A program made the translations under genes and the position numbers. The notes beneath the pieces were generated by a model. It was not told the DNA's origin and made no database searches. It saw only the letters and a list, made by a program, of their open reading frames with translations. From Flaveria trinervia (Eukaryota; Streptophyta; Magnoliopsida; Asterales; Asteraceae), in NCBI GenBank assembly GCA_025506515.1, contig CM046444.1:121403930-121467929 (forward strand): a stretch of DNA of 64,000 nucleotides, in the 5' to 3' direction. Positions within the stretch are counted from its first letter, which is position 1. Every line of letters starts with the position of its first letter. Below, piece by piece: positions 1 to 11,902 of the stretch.

Positions 1-2222
1 TGCCTGTTATCAGTAGAAAGGTCAGTACACCATTTGATGTAGAAACTGCTATTGGTAAGTCCACTAGAATTACTGATGTGATAGAGGACTGTGCCATAGA
101 ACTAGAAGGTCATAGGTTTGCTGCTAGGTTACGTGTGATACCCCTAGGTGGATTTGATGTAGTACTAGAGATAGACTGGTTAGCAACCTATGAAGCGAAC
201 ATCGTATGTCGCAAGAAAATGATCCGATTAGTTGCGTCCGATGGGAGTTTGGTTACGATTTATGGAGATCGCGTCACGACGATTCCGAAAGTGATTTTGA
301 TGGCGGTGGCGGGAAAGTGCATGAGGCGTGGATGTAGTGCCTACTTGGCCTACGTAAAGGATATGGACGCGCCAACACCGCAACTATCTGATGTACCAAT
401 TGTGAGTGACTTTCTGGACGTATTCCCGGAAGACTTACCCGGCGTGCCACCGGATCGCGAGATTGAGTTCCAAATTGACTTGATACCCGGTGCTCAACCC
501 ATTGCCAAGGCACCGTATCGATTAACTCCCACAGAAATGAAAGAACTCATGGAACAGTTGCAAGAGCTGCTCGATAAAGGGTTCATTAGACCGAGTATCT
601 CTCCCTGGGGTGCTTCGATCCTATTTGTAAAGAAGAAGACGGTAGTATGAGGATGTGCATCGATTACCGTGAGCTTAACAAGTTGACAGTGAAGAACCAA
701 TACCCCCTACCAAGGATAGATGATCTGTTTGATTAGCTCCAAGGTGCCAGTTGGTTTTCAAGGATAGATCTTCGATCTGGTTATCATCAGCTGAAGGTGA
801 AGGAGCAGGATATCCCTAAAACATCTTTTCGCACGTGCTACGGTCACTATGAATTCCTTGTTATGTCATTTGGCCTGACCAATGCGCCAGCTGCTTTTAT
901 GGATTTGATGATCGAGTGTGTCGTCCAATGCTGGATAAATCAGTGATTGTGTTTATTGATGATATCCTGATTTACTCAAAGAGCAAGGAGGAGCACGCCG
1001 ATCACATTCGGGAGGTGTTAGAGACCTTAAGAAGGGAGAGGTTGTATGCCAAATTCTCCAAATGCGCGTTTTGGTTACGCGAAGTTCAATTCTTAGGTCA
1101 CGTGATAAATCCAAAGGGGATTATGGTAGACCCTGCTAAGGTTGAGGCTATGATGCAATGGAAGTCTCCAAGGACGCCATCCGAGATTCGTAGTTTCTTG
1201 GGGTTGGCGGGTTATTATCGAAGATTCATTCAGGACTTTTCCAAGATCGCTTCTCCCTGACCAAGTTGACCCGAAAGGATGTAAAGTTTACGTGGGGTCA
1301 AGCCCAAGAACAGGCGTTCGGGGAGTTAAAGGTGAGGTTAACTCAAGCTCCTGTCTTGTCATTACCCAAAGGAAGTGAGGATTTGATGGTATATTCTGAT
1401 GCTTCTTACTCAAGGTTGGGGTGTGTATTAATGCAAAGAGGGAAGGTTATAGCCTATACATCCCGACAGTTGAAAGTTCATGAGGTTAATTACCCTACTC
1501 ATGACCTAGAGCTAGCAGCCGTGGTCTTTGCACTAAAAATTTGGAGGCACTATCTGTACGGGACGAAGTGCATCATTTTCACGGACCACAAGAGCTTGAA
1601 GTACTTATTCGAGCAAAAAGATCTGAACATGAGGCAGAGGCGATGGTTGAAGCTTATAAAGGATTATGATTGCGAGATCCATTACCATCCGGGCAAAGCC
1701 AACGTGGTGGCCGATGCTCTTAGCCGGAAGGAGAGGCCCGAGCCGAATCGGGTGAAAGCATACCAACTAATCATGACCTCTGACGTAATGAAGCAAGTCA
1801 AGGAGTTTCAGGATGAGGCATTAAGAGAAGATCATCTAAACTCTGAAAGAATGAGAAATCTGGTTGGGGAATTGAGTGAAAACACACTTGGTGTTAAAAC
1901 TTGATTTGGACGGGTGTGGATTCCTCGTTTCGGGGATCTACGTGTGAGGATTATGGATGAAGCTCACAAGAATCAATACTCCATTCATCCTGGTGCCACA
2001 AAGATGTATCAAGATATGAAGAAAAATGATTGGTGGCCAGGTATAAAGCGTGACGTGGTGGAGTATGTGGGTAAGTGCCTTACTTGCCTACAGGTGAAGG
2101 CGGAACACCAGAAGCCGTATGGAAAGATCCAACCTTTGGATATACTGGAATGGAAGTGGGAGCACATCACCATGGATTTCTTTACAAAGCTACCACGTAC
2201 TCCGAAGGGATACGATGCCAAA
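1..2222 (+). mobile_element. Decayed Ty3/gypsy retrotransposon pol fragment
   Basis: Conceptual translation across several frames gives, in order, the end of an aspartic protease-like segment (about 80-330), reverse transcriptase (about 400-1260, with the YxDD-box equivalent FIDDILIYS near 952-978), RNase H (about 1290-1730, with a DxxS-type start and the LSRKE end) and the integrase zinc-binding region (about 1975-2110), running into the start of the integrase core near 2165-2215. The order PR-RT-RH-INT is that of Ty3/gypsy elements; the RT style looks chromovirus-like, which is inference. Reading is broken: a frame change near 640, an in-frame stop near 734, another break near 912, a stop at 1258-1260 and one near 1902. 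Gag lies outside the window to the left, and homology stops inside integrase near 2222. It is a dead remnant. Confidence 0.93.
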
Positions 2223-2605
2223 AATAATATTAGAGGTCGTCGGGTTCGAACCAGGGACCTCCAAGATGGAATGTGAACATGGAACCAGTGAACCAAAGGC
2301 CTCAACCGCGATAGGAATTGCATTTTAAATCTTAAGTACAAACTTAAACAGAAACCCCCAAATCTTCACATGAAGCCTAGAATCGTTTAACACCAAATTG
2401 AACCCCAATTTGATTATGATAATGAAATTAACCTTGGGGCTTTTAATCCCCTAGTAAAACAGAGCAGATATAGGTATTTATTTACCCGATTTGAGATCGA
2501 ATTGACAACGAGAAAGACGAAGAACAATCACGAACTCGTAGAGCTTGATTGATGTTCAAAGGATGATGCCAACCAAATGCGTTGCACAAGGAGCTTCTAA
2601 TGGTG
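2223..2605. other. Unassigned sequence between pol remnant and duplicated segment
   Basis: No reading frame or known family is recognised. Integrase similarity ends abruptly at about 2222 and the following DNA is unrelated to pol. A short GGTTCGAACC box near 2243 resembles a tRNA T-arm or Pol III B box, but no tRNA fold or A box was found. Confidence 0.4.
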
Positions 2606-2851
2606 TACAAGATCAAAAGCCCTCTGTCAGTTTTAGTTTAAATCGTCGAATTGATGATGTTCAGGTCGAGTGCAGGTCACGGCTTAGGAGGGAATTGAAC
2701 GTGTGATTTTTGTGTGTTTCAAGTGAGAATGAGGGTTGAGAACGTTTAGGATTACTTAGATGATTGATTAGGTTAGTATAATTAGATTATTATTAGTTTT
2801 GAATGCCCGAATGGTTATCGAGTTTAAGGGCGTCGGTTATTTGGTTGTTTG
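2606..2851. repeat. 246-bp direct duplication, left copy
   Basis: This copy nearly matches 4873-5118; only about four substitutions are visible by eye (near positions 2617, 2708, 2800 and 2812). The two copies bracket the LTR-like unit 2850-4876. Copy boundaries overlap the LTR ends by two to four bases: TG at the right edge here, TACA at the left edge of the other copy. Confidence 0.9.
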
Positions 2852-4876
2852 TAACACCCGGTTATTTTTAAAAGACAAGAAATAAAGAATAAAAGAAAGA
2901 AAGGCAATTCAGTCCAAGTGGAGGGACTAAAAGTGTAAAAAGGACAAAAATCTTTGAAAAGTTGGTGTAAAGGTGGGCATGGCCGCCCACCCTCACTTCA
3001 CATCATCATCTTCACCCGGTTTTAGAGAGAGAGAGCAGAGAAACTCTCGGCTAAAGAAAGAAGAAGAAGAGAAGTGAATTCAAGGTTTTCATATGTTTAT
3101 GATGAGTTTTATCCCGGTTATAAGCTTATGTGCTTATGTGTTGCGATTGTGCTCGTGTGTGTGTTTGTGGTGTTGTTTTAGGTGTTTGAACTCATTGCAA
3201 GCGGGTTAGAAAGGAAGAAAACACCCAAGTTGTACCAGGTGAGTTCTAGACCTTGATTCTTACTTGTTTTAACTATGTTTGGGGCTGGAAATGTATTAAA
3301 ATGTTTTTACAAAGTTTATGTATTTTACCCGTATGTATTATGCTTGTTAAGTGTTAAATTCTTGAATGTTTATAGGTTGTTCATGCTTAGAATAGTCATG
3401 TCAAGCTTAGAACAGGTGGTTTTGATAATGTGTATGAAAGCATGCTAAGAACAAGTTACACAGAAGGTTCATACGTCTGAAAATACCTTAGAAATATTTA
3501 AGTGTAGGTCATGCGCCTAAACAGTAGCCCATGCGCCTAAGATTACCTTTGAAATGTTTAAGTACAGCCCATGCGCCTGAACAGTGGCCTATGCGCCTAG
3601 AAATGTTAACCGGATGACCGTGTAGGGCCATGCGCCCCAATAGCGCCCATGCGCCCAAGTGGCTCATGCGCTTAAGTGTCCATGCGTCTGAATTGCTCAT
3701 GCGTCTAAGTGTTCATACGCACAAGATAGTACCCATGCGCCTGAATAGTTCATGCGCCTAAGTGATAAAATGATTAAGTGTTGGCTGATGCGCCTGCATA
3801 GTGGTAAAACGCCAAAACAAGGCTCATGCGCCTAAATAGTTCCCATGCGCCTAACACTTAGAAAATTTTATAGAGTTTTCTAGGAGTCTGTGCTTTAGTG
3901 TTTTGACCAGAGTTGACTAGGGCTTAGTAATGATGATGTTCCATGCATGTTATGATTACATATAATGTTCCTTGTTACTTATTATTGATATTATTATTAT
4001 TATTATTACTTATAGTGTGTGACTTTACATGGTATGTTATTATCGTAACGTAAAGTATGTCGTAATAATAAAGTGAAAGAGCAATAAAGAAAAGAAGAGG
4101 AACCATAATAAAATGTTAACAAGTCTTGCAAGCTCATAGGAGGGACACGACCGTGTTGTCGTTAGCTCAACTGTGCTGCGGGTTAGCTACCTTATTGTGC
4201 ACACAGGGCCAATCAATTGAGATTGGCAGGACCCTTGTAGCGTATCCTGGGTGATTGGGTCGGCCTTGTACACAGTACACAGAACCCTTTCGGGGGATAC
4301 AATTGACCCTTTCGAGGGATATAGATGGCCCATCACCCGTTTTCCATCGCGCACATAGTTGGGGTATTGCTCATTGATCCCCATAGACAGTGAAAGATAA
4401 TATAAAAGAATGCATTGTAAATAAGGCATAAAGTTAAGAGAAAGAACAATGATTGTTCATATAGTTGATGCGTGCTCGCATATACTGTACAGAGTTGTAT
4501 TTTACAGAAAAGAGTATTTTCATATACAACATATAGAAAGTATTTTATTACTTATAAAACTAGAGCTCACTCAGCAATGCTGACTTTTATACATTTTCAG
4601 TTGGCAGGTAATTATTGCTGAGGATGACACGAGGGTGAAGCTACTCGGTAGGAAAAGACTGACATCCATTCGTGTTGATGTTGTTTTGTAATACAGTAAA
4701 ACAATTTTTTTGTAACCAGTTGAATAGTATTGTATTGCTCAACCACAGTGATTTAAATGAAATGAATGGTTTTTGATAAACTAATTTCGTTGCTTAAGAT
4801 TGTGTAATTATAATGTTTAACATTTTTAATTGTTGTGAATGACCGACAGTGAGGTTCCAGGGAACGGGGCCTTACA
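2850..4876 (+). mobile_element. Solo-LTR-like unit, Ty3/gypsy type (TG...CA)
   Basis: The unit begins TGTAACACCC and ends GGGGCCTTACA, so it has the TG...CA ends and the style typical of long plant Ty3/gypsy LTRs. It has no coding capacity and its about 2.03 kb fits a single LTR. A TATA-like TATAAAAC stretch before GAGCTCACTC (about 4553-4573) and a T/A-rich 3' part are consistent with a plus-strand promoter/R region. No primer-binding site or polypurine tract was seen next to it. The expected 5-bp target duplication is absent (TTGTT on the left, AGATC on the right); instead the flanks are two copies of a 246-bp segment. It may belong with the pol remnant on its left, which has the same orientation, but the connecting sequence is missing. 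Confidence 0.7.
3505..3856. repeat. Degenerate CATGCGCC minisatellite-like array inside the LTR
   Basis: About 15 occurrences of CATGCGCCTRA or close variants (CATGCGTCTG, CATACGCAC, GATGCGCCTG) occur at irregular spacing, many about 18-40 bases apart. Spacers often contain ACAGT or AAGTG. The array lies wholly inside the LTR-like unit. Confidence 0.85.
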
Positions 4877-5118
4877 AGATCAAAAACCCTCTGTCAGTTT
4901 TAGTTTAAATCGTCGAATTGATGATGTTCAGGTCGAGTGCAGGTCACGGCTTAGGAGGGAATTGAACGTGTGATTTCTGTGTGTTTCAAGTGAGAATGAG
5001 GGTTGAGAACGTTTAGGATTACTTAGATGATTGATTAGGTTAGTATAATTAGATTATTATTAGGTTTGAATGCCCGAACGGTTATCGAGTTTAAGGGCGT
5101 CGGTTATTTGGTTGTTTG
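4873..5118. repeat. 246-bp direct duplication, right copy
   Basis: Right-hand copy of the segment at 2606-2851, in the same orientation and of equal length. It continues into unrelated DNA (GAGGTTCG...) after 5118, while the left copy is preceded by different sequence, so the homologous unit is well bounded on both sides. Confidence 0.9.
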
Positions 5119-5847
5119 AGGTTCGTAACCAGCTTGTGAAGGCAATTAAATGGCATAATCAAGTTGGAAACACTTCATCGATTTGTTTGGCACCATTTAA
5201 TCACGAGTTACCGGTCATTTTGACCGGTTTTGGTCCCTCACCGGCGCCGCACCGACTTGGCCGGCCGGCGGCCGGAAATCTGTGGTAAAAGGGGGGTTTA
5301 GGTTTCATTAATTGCACATTTGGTCCCTCAAATTTTCAATTTTTGTTATTTTATGTTAAAAACTTTAAATTCAAGTTTCAAAAATAACATAAATATCCCC
5401 TGAACTTAGTTTAAGTTTAAATTCTAACTAATTTGTTAATTTCTAAACTTTTATAAAATTATTATCATTATTAATATCATTAATATTATTGTTATTATTA
5501 TTATTATTATTACCATTATTATTATTATATTATTATTATTATTATTATTATTATATTATTATTATTATATATTAAAACCCTTGGTTGGTTGCTATAGTGA
5601 CCAAGGGTATGTTAGCTATTTTACATGCAAGTGATACGTTTTCTGCAGCTAACGTTCCACCGCCTCACCTACTATCCTCTTTCTTCATCTTCGTTGGCTC
5701 ATCAATTGAATATATGAACATAATGGATGATGGTTTGGGGGGTGCAATCGGAGGACATTGGATTGAATCTATTCGTCGGAAAGGGTTTGATTGGAGGTGA
5801 CGAGTTCATTGGGTACCTACCGACTTTAGGATGTTGGTTTTGCTAAT
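5119..5847. other. Non-coding interval with an ATT-rich microsatellite (5455-5575)
   Basis: Contains a GC-rich patch (about 5235-5280, CCGGCGCCGC and GGCCGGCCGGCG) and then an imperfect (ATT)n/(TTA)n microsatellite of about 120 bp. From 5585 to 5847 the base composition is more gene-like, but no family could be recognised; that stretch appears interrupted by the LTR that starts at 5848. Confidence 0.55.
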
Positions 5848-8192
5848 TGTAACATCCGTCAAATTTCAAAATTATGAAACCAAACCCGAACTCACTTTTA
5901 ACTTTCATACGATGGAAATTTTAATATTTAAAATTTTTATTATTTATTTTATTGAATTAAACGCGTTAAATGTGAAATTTAAGCAATATTGAAAATTGTT
6001 TTATTCATTTTATCATTTAAACAAAGAATAATAATTTATTTATTTTATAAATAAATCCTTTTCATAAAAAAATAAATCTTTATTTATCATTTTACGATAA
6101 ATAACTAAATGGAAAAGAATTATTAAAACTTATAAAGTTATAAAATGAATTTTAATAAACTTATAAAGTTACAACTCTTATAAAGTTATAAAGATTTTAT
6201 AAGAAAATAAGTTGATTAATTAAAATTAAGGTTTTAATAAATTAAAAGTTTAAATTCTAATTATCTTTTATCTATTATTTAATCTTTTATTTATTTCAAA
6301 ATCATAACCCCCTTTTAAAAAACTTATAACTCACCATTAACATCATTCATAATCTACACCTAACCTCAACTATAAAAGCAAGTCTTATGTCTCACTTTTC
6401 ATTTGCTTATTCTCCAAAAATCTCACTCTCATATCTTTTTTTCATTTATTGGTTATGATCAATTTGAAGAATTTTATTTTACAAGAAATTTCAAGAATTC
6501 TTAATACTAAAGTAATCTTTTATTGCTTTTATATTATATATTTCAATCATCCTAACATCCAATTGTTCTCATGATTTTATGTTCTTACTATTATTCTTTC
6601 TTTTACCAAATCTCTTTTAATATTAATCATTATCATTTGATCATTAATATTTTAATAATCACTAACCTTATAACAATCACTAACATTCCTAAATTAAGCT
6701 AACAACACACTAACATAAACAAAGAATCCCATTTGCATATGGACGGCTATGCCGCCGCATTCAGTTATTCCACAAGATTATTTTCATAAGTGATGGCCTA
6801 TGCCGAAGTCTTAGAATATTTTTATAACTCAAATGAAGACTAATATAACATATATTGACATAATAAAATTTCCTAACCCGTTTCATGCTTTAACGATTTT
6901 CAAAGTGCACATAAGTGCCTTATTACAATTCTGGCAGAATATAATCTTACTTCAACCGACCATAACTTGATCATAAAAAACTAAATTTGATTAAAATAAG
7001 ACTCCAATATTAATTTCATTGAATTACCTCTTCAACGACAGTTTATATGTTTTCAAACTCAATCGGACGACTCAACAATAGCCCTTACAAGATAAGTGCG
7101 TATTTCAGCACGTTCTGTCTTGTGCTGCTTGTTTGACCTATTTAAAGATCTTTCCATAAAAATATTTCTGAATGAAAGTTGTTCGGAGACTTTGAACTAG
7201 TCAAGTATAAATTTTTATAATTTTATGAAACCGTTTGCTATTTTTAAAACCTGTTCAAACACATACCAAACATTATGTCCAGAATCTAAAATTGACGCAA
7301 TAATCCTTTTTCAATCTACCTTTTGCTTTTTAGCATTCTTTAAACGTCCTAACTTCTTGTAATGAATTCCAAACTCAAGTTGTTGTTTCTTTTTATCATT
7401 TAGGACATCACCTTTGACTCTTGACATCCAAGCTTTCTTATGTACTCTACAACCATCACTATACTTGTGAGTTCTCCATGCCTCTTTTTACTTTATTTCA
7501 TATCTTTTGGGGTGAAACATGTTAACCTTATAAACTTACACTGTAAACATCTTGATACTTGTAAATGCACATGCAATTCATCTTTACTTTTTTGTCATGA
7601 TTATTTATGTTATTGTAAGTCTTATATGAGATATATATTTTGTTTACAATCATTAACTATTGCTAGCCTAGCGACGTCTTAGATCATTGGGCCTGACAAA
7701 CCTATTTGGTGCTAAAGCTGATGTATTGCCGGCTCCTGATGACGTATGCTTGTTCATCATGGGAACCAAGTACACTTAGCCAATCTTATAAACTTGTAAT
7801 CAAGTCGAGCTTTGGTTGTAACTATATGTGTTCTATAAACTTGCTAACTAATAACCATTGACATGAATTGCTACTGTTAAATCTTTATATATATATATAT
7901 ATATATGTATGTTCAACCCATGGGAACTCACCAACTTTCAAAGTTGACCTTTTATTTTTAACATATTTCAGGTTTGATACTTGTGGATATCTTCGTACTC
8001 ATATAGGACTTGGACTTAGATAATTAACCATTTTATGTTGTTGTTTATATTTTTGTGTATTGTTATGACTTAACTTGTATTGTTCAATGAATAATATTTA
8101 ATCTTATTTCAACTTAATTAGTTCCATGTGCTATGAACAATCATTTCACATTCGTCCGCCTCGATGATTCCGTCGTCGGTCGGGGTGTGACA
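5848..8192 (+). mobile_element. Solo LTR, Ty3/gypsy type, with 4/5 target duplication
   Basis: Begins TGTAACATCC and ends GTCGGGGTGTGACA, TG...CA ends typical of long plant gypsy LTRs. At about 2.35 kb it holds no open frame of note, no primer-binding site and no polypurine tract, so a solo LTR left by recombination between two LTRs is the simplest reading. The five bases on the left are CTAAT and on the right CTGAT, a 5-bp target duplication with one mismatch, which suggests an old insertion. A TATAAAAG box at about 6372-6379 and a (TA)n run near 7885-7906 lie inside. Confidence 0.78.
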
Positions 8193-10757
8193 CTGATTGA
8201 TCTGAGGATTTTTAGGGTTTGCAGCATAGAGCTTTACTCAACCGACGTTCAATGATTTGCTTAGGTCTACGGATTCTGACGTGACGAACCAGGGGAATTT
8301 AAGATATTTTGCACACTAGCCACTGTCATCTCCGATTTCATATTCTTCCTCCTGAATTGCATCACTGCTTATTCTGTCTTTTGGACTATCATCTGGGTTC
8401 TTTTTTGCAACCAGGAGCCTCCAAAAACAGGTTAGCAACATCATAGCTTCTATGTTCCTATTTTTTTCTAACTGTGACATCCATCTCATCATAACTTTCT
8501 CATCTTTTTAAAAGTTCTGATTGTACATACCTCAAAATTAACCGATCAATTACGAAATCGTGATTAAGGACTATGGGAATTGGAAGTCAGGTTCTTATTA
8601 CTAAAACCAAAGGTATTGTAAAGTTGACACCATTGTATTGCATCGAGCATCAATGGAGTTCTAGAGTGTAAATCGTCTGTTTTTGTTCATAATGTGTCTT
8701 TCTATTTTTATTGTTTAGTGTTATTTAGAAATACCTAAAACTAAGGTTTTGTTTTGCTAAGATTTGTTGGAAAGATGTATCAATTTGAGAACTTTATATT
8801 TCATGTTATTGACATGGATTAATACAATCTGGGTTTGAATTTGGCTGGCTTTTTGATTGTGCACAATTCCATTCATGACTTCTTGTGGTTTGTTTGTTGT
8901 GAGGTTTTTAGATTTTCGAACACCATTTTCAATTTCATGTATGTTGTTGACTTGTGGCTTCAAGATATACTCTTTAGGCATTCTTTTATGCATCATCTAT
9001 TGTTCTTGAATAAACAAGGCTTTTCAATATTTGTTATTTCTTTTCAAGGGAGAAATGTTTACAATGGTTGCTGCCAAGATGGTATCAAAAAAATTATACC
9101 AGCTAGACTTTTCTGCTAATATTTTTTCTCATATACCCTTGAAATGATTCTTGAATAGTTGTTTTTACTATATTTCTTGGAGGATTATATGTATTCTAGA
9201 GGTTGAAATCAATCTTAAAGGTTATATGGTTGTATCTTTTGATCCTTTAAATATTGTTCAGCTAAAAGTTTTTTTTATTTTTTGGTTGATTTTTTATGAT
9301 AAGGAGTCATTTTTTTTTGCAAAGCTTTGATGTTTTAAACTTTAATCACATTAAAGACCCTAATTTGTATCCAGTAAGCTCAATTAAAATGAACTTTTAT
9401 TTTTTGTTATCTTGCATTTGGTTTATCAATAAAATGGCTACACCTTTTTAATTTGTTGTAATAATAAGAGGTTCTGATATGGATTACACGTTGAGGTAAA
9501 CAATATTATGTTCTTAGAATCTCATAATAATTTTTATTGTATCTGTAGAAGAATATATCAAAAAGCCCACTTTCACATTTATTTGAAATTGAATTCTAAC
9601 ATTTTACCATTTTGATTCTCAAATTTTATATAGGTTTTATTTTGCTTAAATATAAGAAGTAATTAGTCGATTAGTCCCACTGTTGTAGGTTGCAAGTACT
9701 CTAGGCATTATTTTAAGATTTGTTTTGTTTGTTGGCCAAGTTTGGTTGTAATCAAACTGGTCAATTCTTATTCCTATCGTTTAGTGTTTTAGAAAAATCT
9801 CTTAGGAAATCCAAATACTTACAGATCGCCTTTTTTGCTCTGATCGTCCCAGAATGAAATTGAAAAGTAGCAATGACAATCAAAAGTGATGCAAGCATAT
9901 GAAAGAGATCAGAGTGCTTGAAGCTATAAGTTTTAACTATGAGTAGCACCTTAAATGGTATGCTTTGTTATCTAAATAAAGCAAAACGTAGCACTTACAA
10001 AAACTATTGCTATGGCTAAATATAAAAGGAAAAACAAATGCACCTTGATTTAAAAATAACGTAACAAAACACAACAATCTAACATGTTATGATTACCCGA
10101 AAAACAGTTGCACTTTGACTAACTGCTTGACAAATCACCATAAGAGAAACAAGCTTGTCATAATAGCTTAGGCTAATCTTCAATATGATTTGATAAGCAC
10201 TCAATGAGGATCCTTCCAAAAATATATATTCTTATTTAAAGTGAACGAAATATGCAAATGGTGAAGTTGAAAGTGTCATAACTCACATGTCATTTATCAA
10301 TAGTTCATGTGCAACATGAGAGATCATGTAAGGGAAAATCAAACTTGAACATCCAAGGTAAATCTTTCTTTATTTTTTCCCTTTGTGAAATTTCATGTTT
10401 ATTGTAGTACATTAATGTGGAATAATGTCTTCTCATGATGAGTTGTGTATGGATACATACTCTAAAATTGTGCTATTCTGGCTTCAATTAGTATAGCGTA
10501 TGTTTTCCTAGATTTGAGAACTCAAGAAAGTTGGCCCTTGGAGTTTCACAACTCCAAGAATTAGGGGTCGGTTAACCGCGCTTAAAGTTTTACTTATATG
10601 TTATTTTTTCAAACCTATATGATAACGTGATGGAGTCCGTTTTTACTCATAAAGATATGATCCATCAGGAAGAAGTAAAGCAGTTTATGATTTGAAATTG
10701 TTATAGTTTTGCAGCACATGATATGCTAACGGATTGCAAATATACACGCAAAAGAAA
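8193..10757. other. Long stretch without a recognised gene
   Basis: AT-rich DNA with only short spurious open frames. The first few hundred bases (8193-8450) contain a pyrimidine-rich run followed by CAACCAG that could be a splice acceptor, and may continue the gene-like stretch cut at 5847, but no protein family could be read. Part of this stretch may be the interior of the Helitron ending at 10788; its 5' end was not found. Confidence 0.35.
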
Positions 10758-10788
10758 CCCCGCGGCAACACGCGGGTGTGTTTTCTAG
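10758..10788 (+). mobile_element. Helitron 3' terminus (hairpin plus CTAG)
   Basis: A GC-rich hairpin has a 6-bp stem CCCGCG (10759-10764) / CGCGGG (10771-10776) with loop GCAACA. Eight bases later comes CTAG (10785-10788) followed by T. Hairpin, short spacer, CTRR and insertion before a T are the hallmark of a Helitron 3' end. The 5' TC end could not be placed. Confidence 0.6.
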
Positions 10789-11609
10789 TTATTATAATTA
10801 TTACTATTATTTTAGTTATTATTATTAGTATTATTATCATTATTATAACTTTTTATTAGTGTTACTACTATTAATTAATATTATTTAATATTTCTATTTT
10901 TAACTTTCATACATTAGAACTTAATGATAATTAAAAAGAATAAGCACAAATAACGCATGAGTTCCATAATTGACAACAATGAACATTATAAGAATAAACG
11001 AAGTTAACTTTTAGTTAACAAAAATATAGAATGTTACATAGTTGATCATACTTTATTCCATTGTTCACTTTATTAATTAGTATAGTTGTCAACTTTAGTT
11101 ACCGACAAAAGTAAGTCATAGACATGTTATAACTATCATATCTTAGATAATACTTTATCTAAGATACCTTAACTTTAGCATTATAGTATATGCTTTAGTT
11201 ATAGGATATCAGCTGGTATCAAAATATATCCGGCTGTCGGTAGTAGTATATATAGTTTTTCATTATAACTCATGTAATATACTTGTAAGAGTCTTGTAAT
11301 ACTTTGAGTTGAGAAGTAATATATGCAAGTACCTTGAAAATTATCTCTTTATGTTCTTTGCTACTTATTATATTATGTTCTTTGCTACTTATTATATTAT
11401 TATCAACTCTTAGAAGAGATTCTGTTTCATCTGATCCGAGTGTAGTATAAGAGAGTTTAAAAGAAAAACCAAGTGTTAAATGACAAAACCGATCCTGCAA
11501 ATTATAAATCGGACTCGTCAAGTGGAAGATATCAAAGTCATGCCCTTTTTGTGGGCAAGGAGTAGAATGAAGAAAGAGGCAGCGAAATGGCTATTTGAAG
11601 ACACTCTTA
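10789..11609. other. Intergenic AT-rich DNA with a 24-bp tandem duplication (11351-11398)
   Basis: No gene is recognised. At 11351 a 24-bp unit beginning ATGTTCTTTGC is repeated once exactly, back to back. The surrounding 11120-11420 resembles the U3-R part of a Ty1/copia LTR (TATATATAG box near 11247, T-rich tail), but ends and target duplication were not found, so this is only a suggestion. Confidence 0.45.
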
Positions 11610-11898
11610 GAGCATTCACGTCCGATTACTTATTTTTATTCATATAATTATACTAAAAATCATCACTTCTTCTTTCTCCTTTCAATTAAATAGTATATTT
11701 TTATACATTTTTCATTACATTTTCTTTTTCCTTCACTCACAACCACTTTAAAAAATACTAAAAAATTTATAAGTGTTAAACAATGAATCCTTAATTTACA
11801 GATAAACAGTAAATTTTCTCTCTTATCCACTCAAAACCATCTCATATAATTTAAAGACTCACACTCACATAATTATACGGCATGGGTTGTGAATGCTC
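11610..11898. mobile_element. Tourist-type MITE (PIF/Harbinger), copy 1
   Basis: Terminal inverted repeats GAGCATTCAC / GTGAATGCTC are flanked by the 3-bp target duplication TTA on both sides (11607-11609 and 11899-11901). At 289 bp, non-coding and AT-rich, with a TWA target, it fits a Tourist-like MITE. Interior sequence resembles copy 2 and the copy at 52406-52689. Confidence 0.82.
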
Positions 11899-11902
11899 TT
11901 AA

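Noticed and set aside
2236..2262. tRNA-like GGTTCGAACC box
   Set aside because: Isolated B-box palindrome without A box or fold.
3505..3856. CRISPR-like array suggested by repeated CATGCGCC
   Set aside because: Repeats are short and variable, spacing is irregular, the host is a plant, and the array lies inside an LTR.
2606..5118. The 246-bp duplicates as LTRs of a small retroelement
   Set aside because: They lack TG...CA ends in the right orientation, and no primer-binding site follows the left copy; the TG...CA unit is the segment between them.
11120..11420. Ty1/copia solo LTR
   Set aside because: Plausible T-rich tail and TATA-like box, but the right end and target duplication could not be found.
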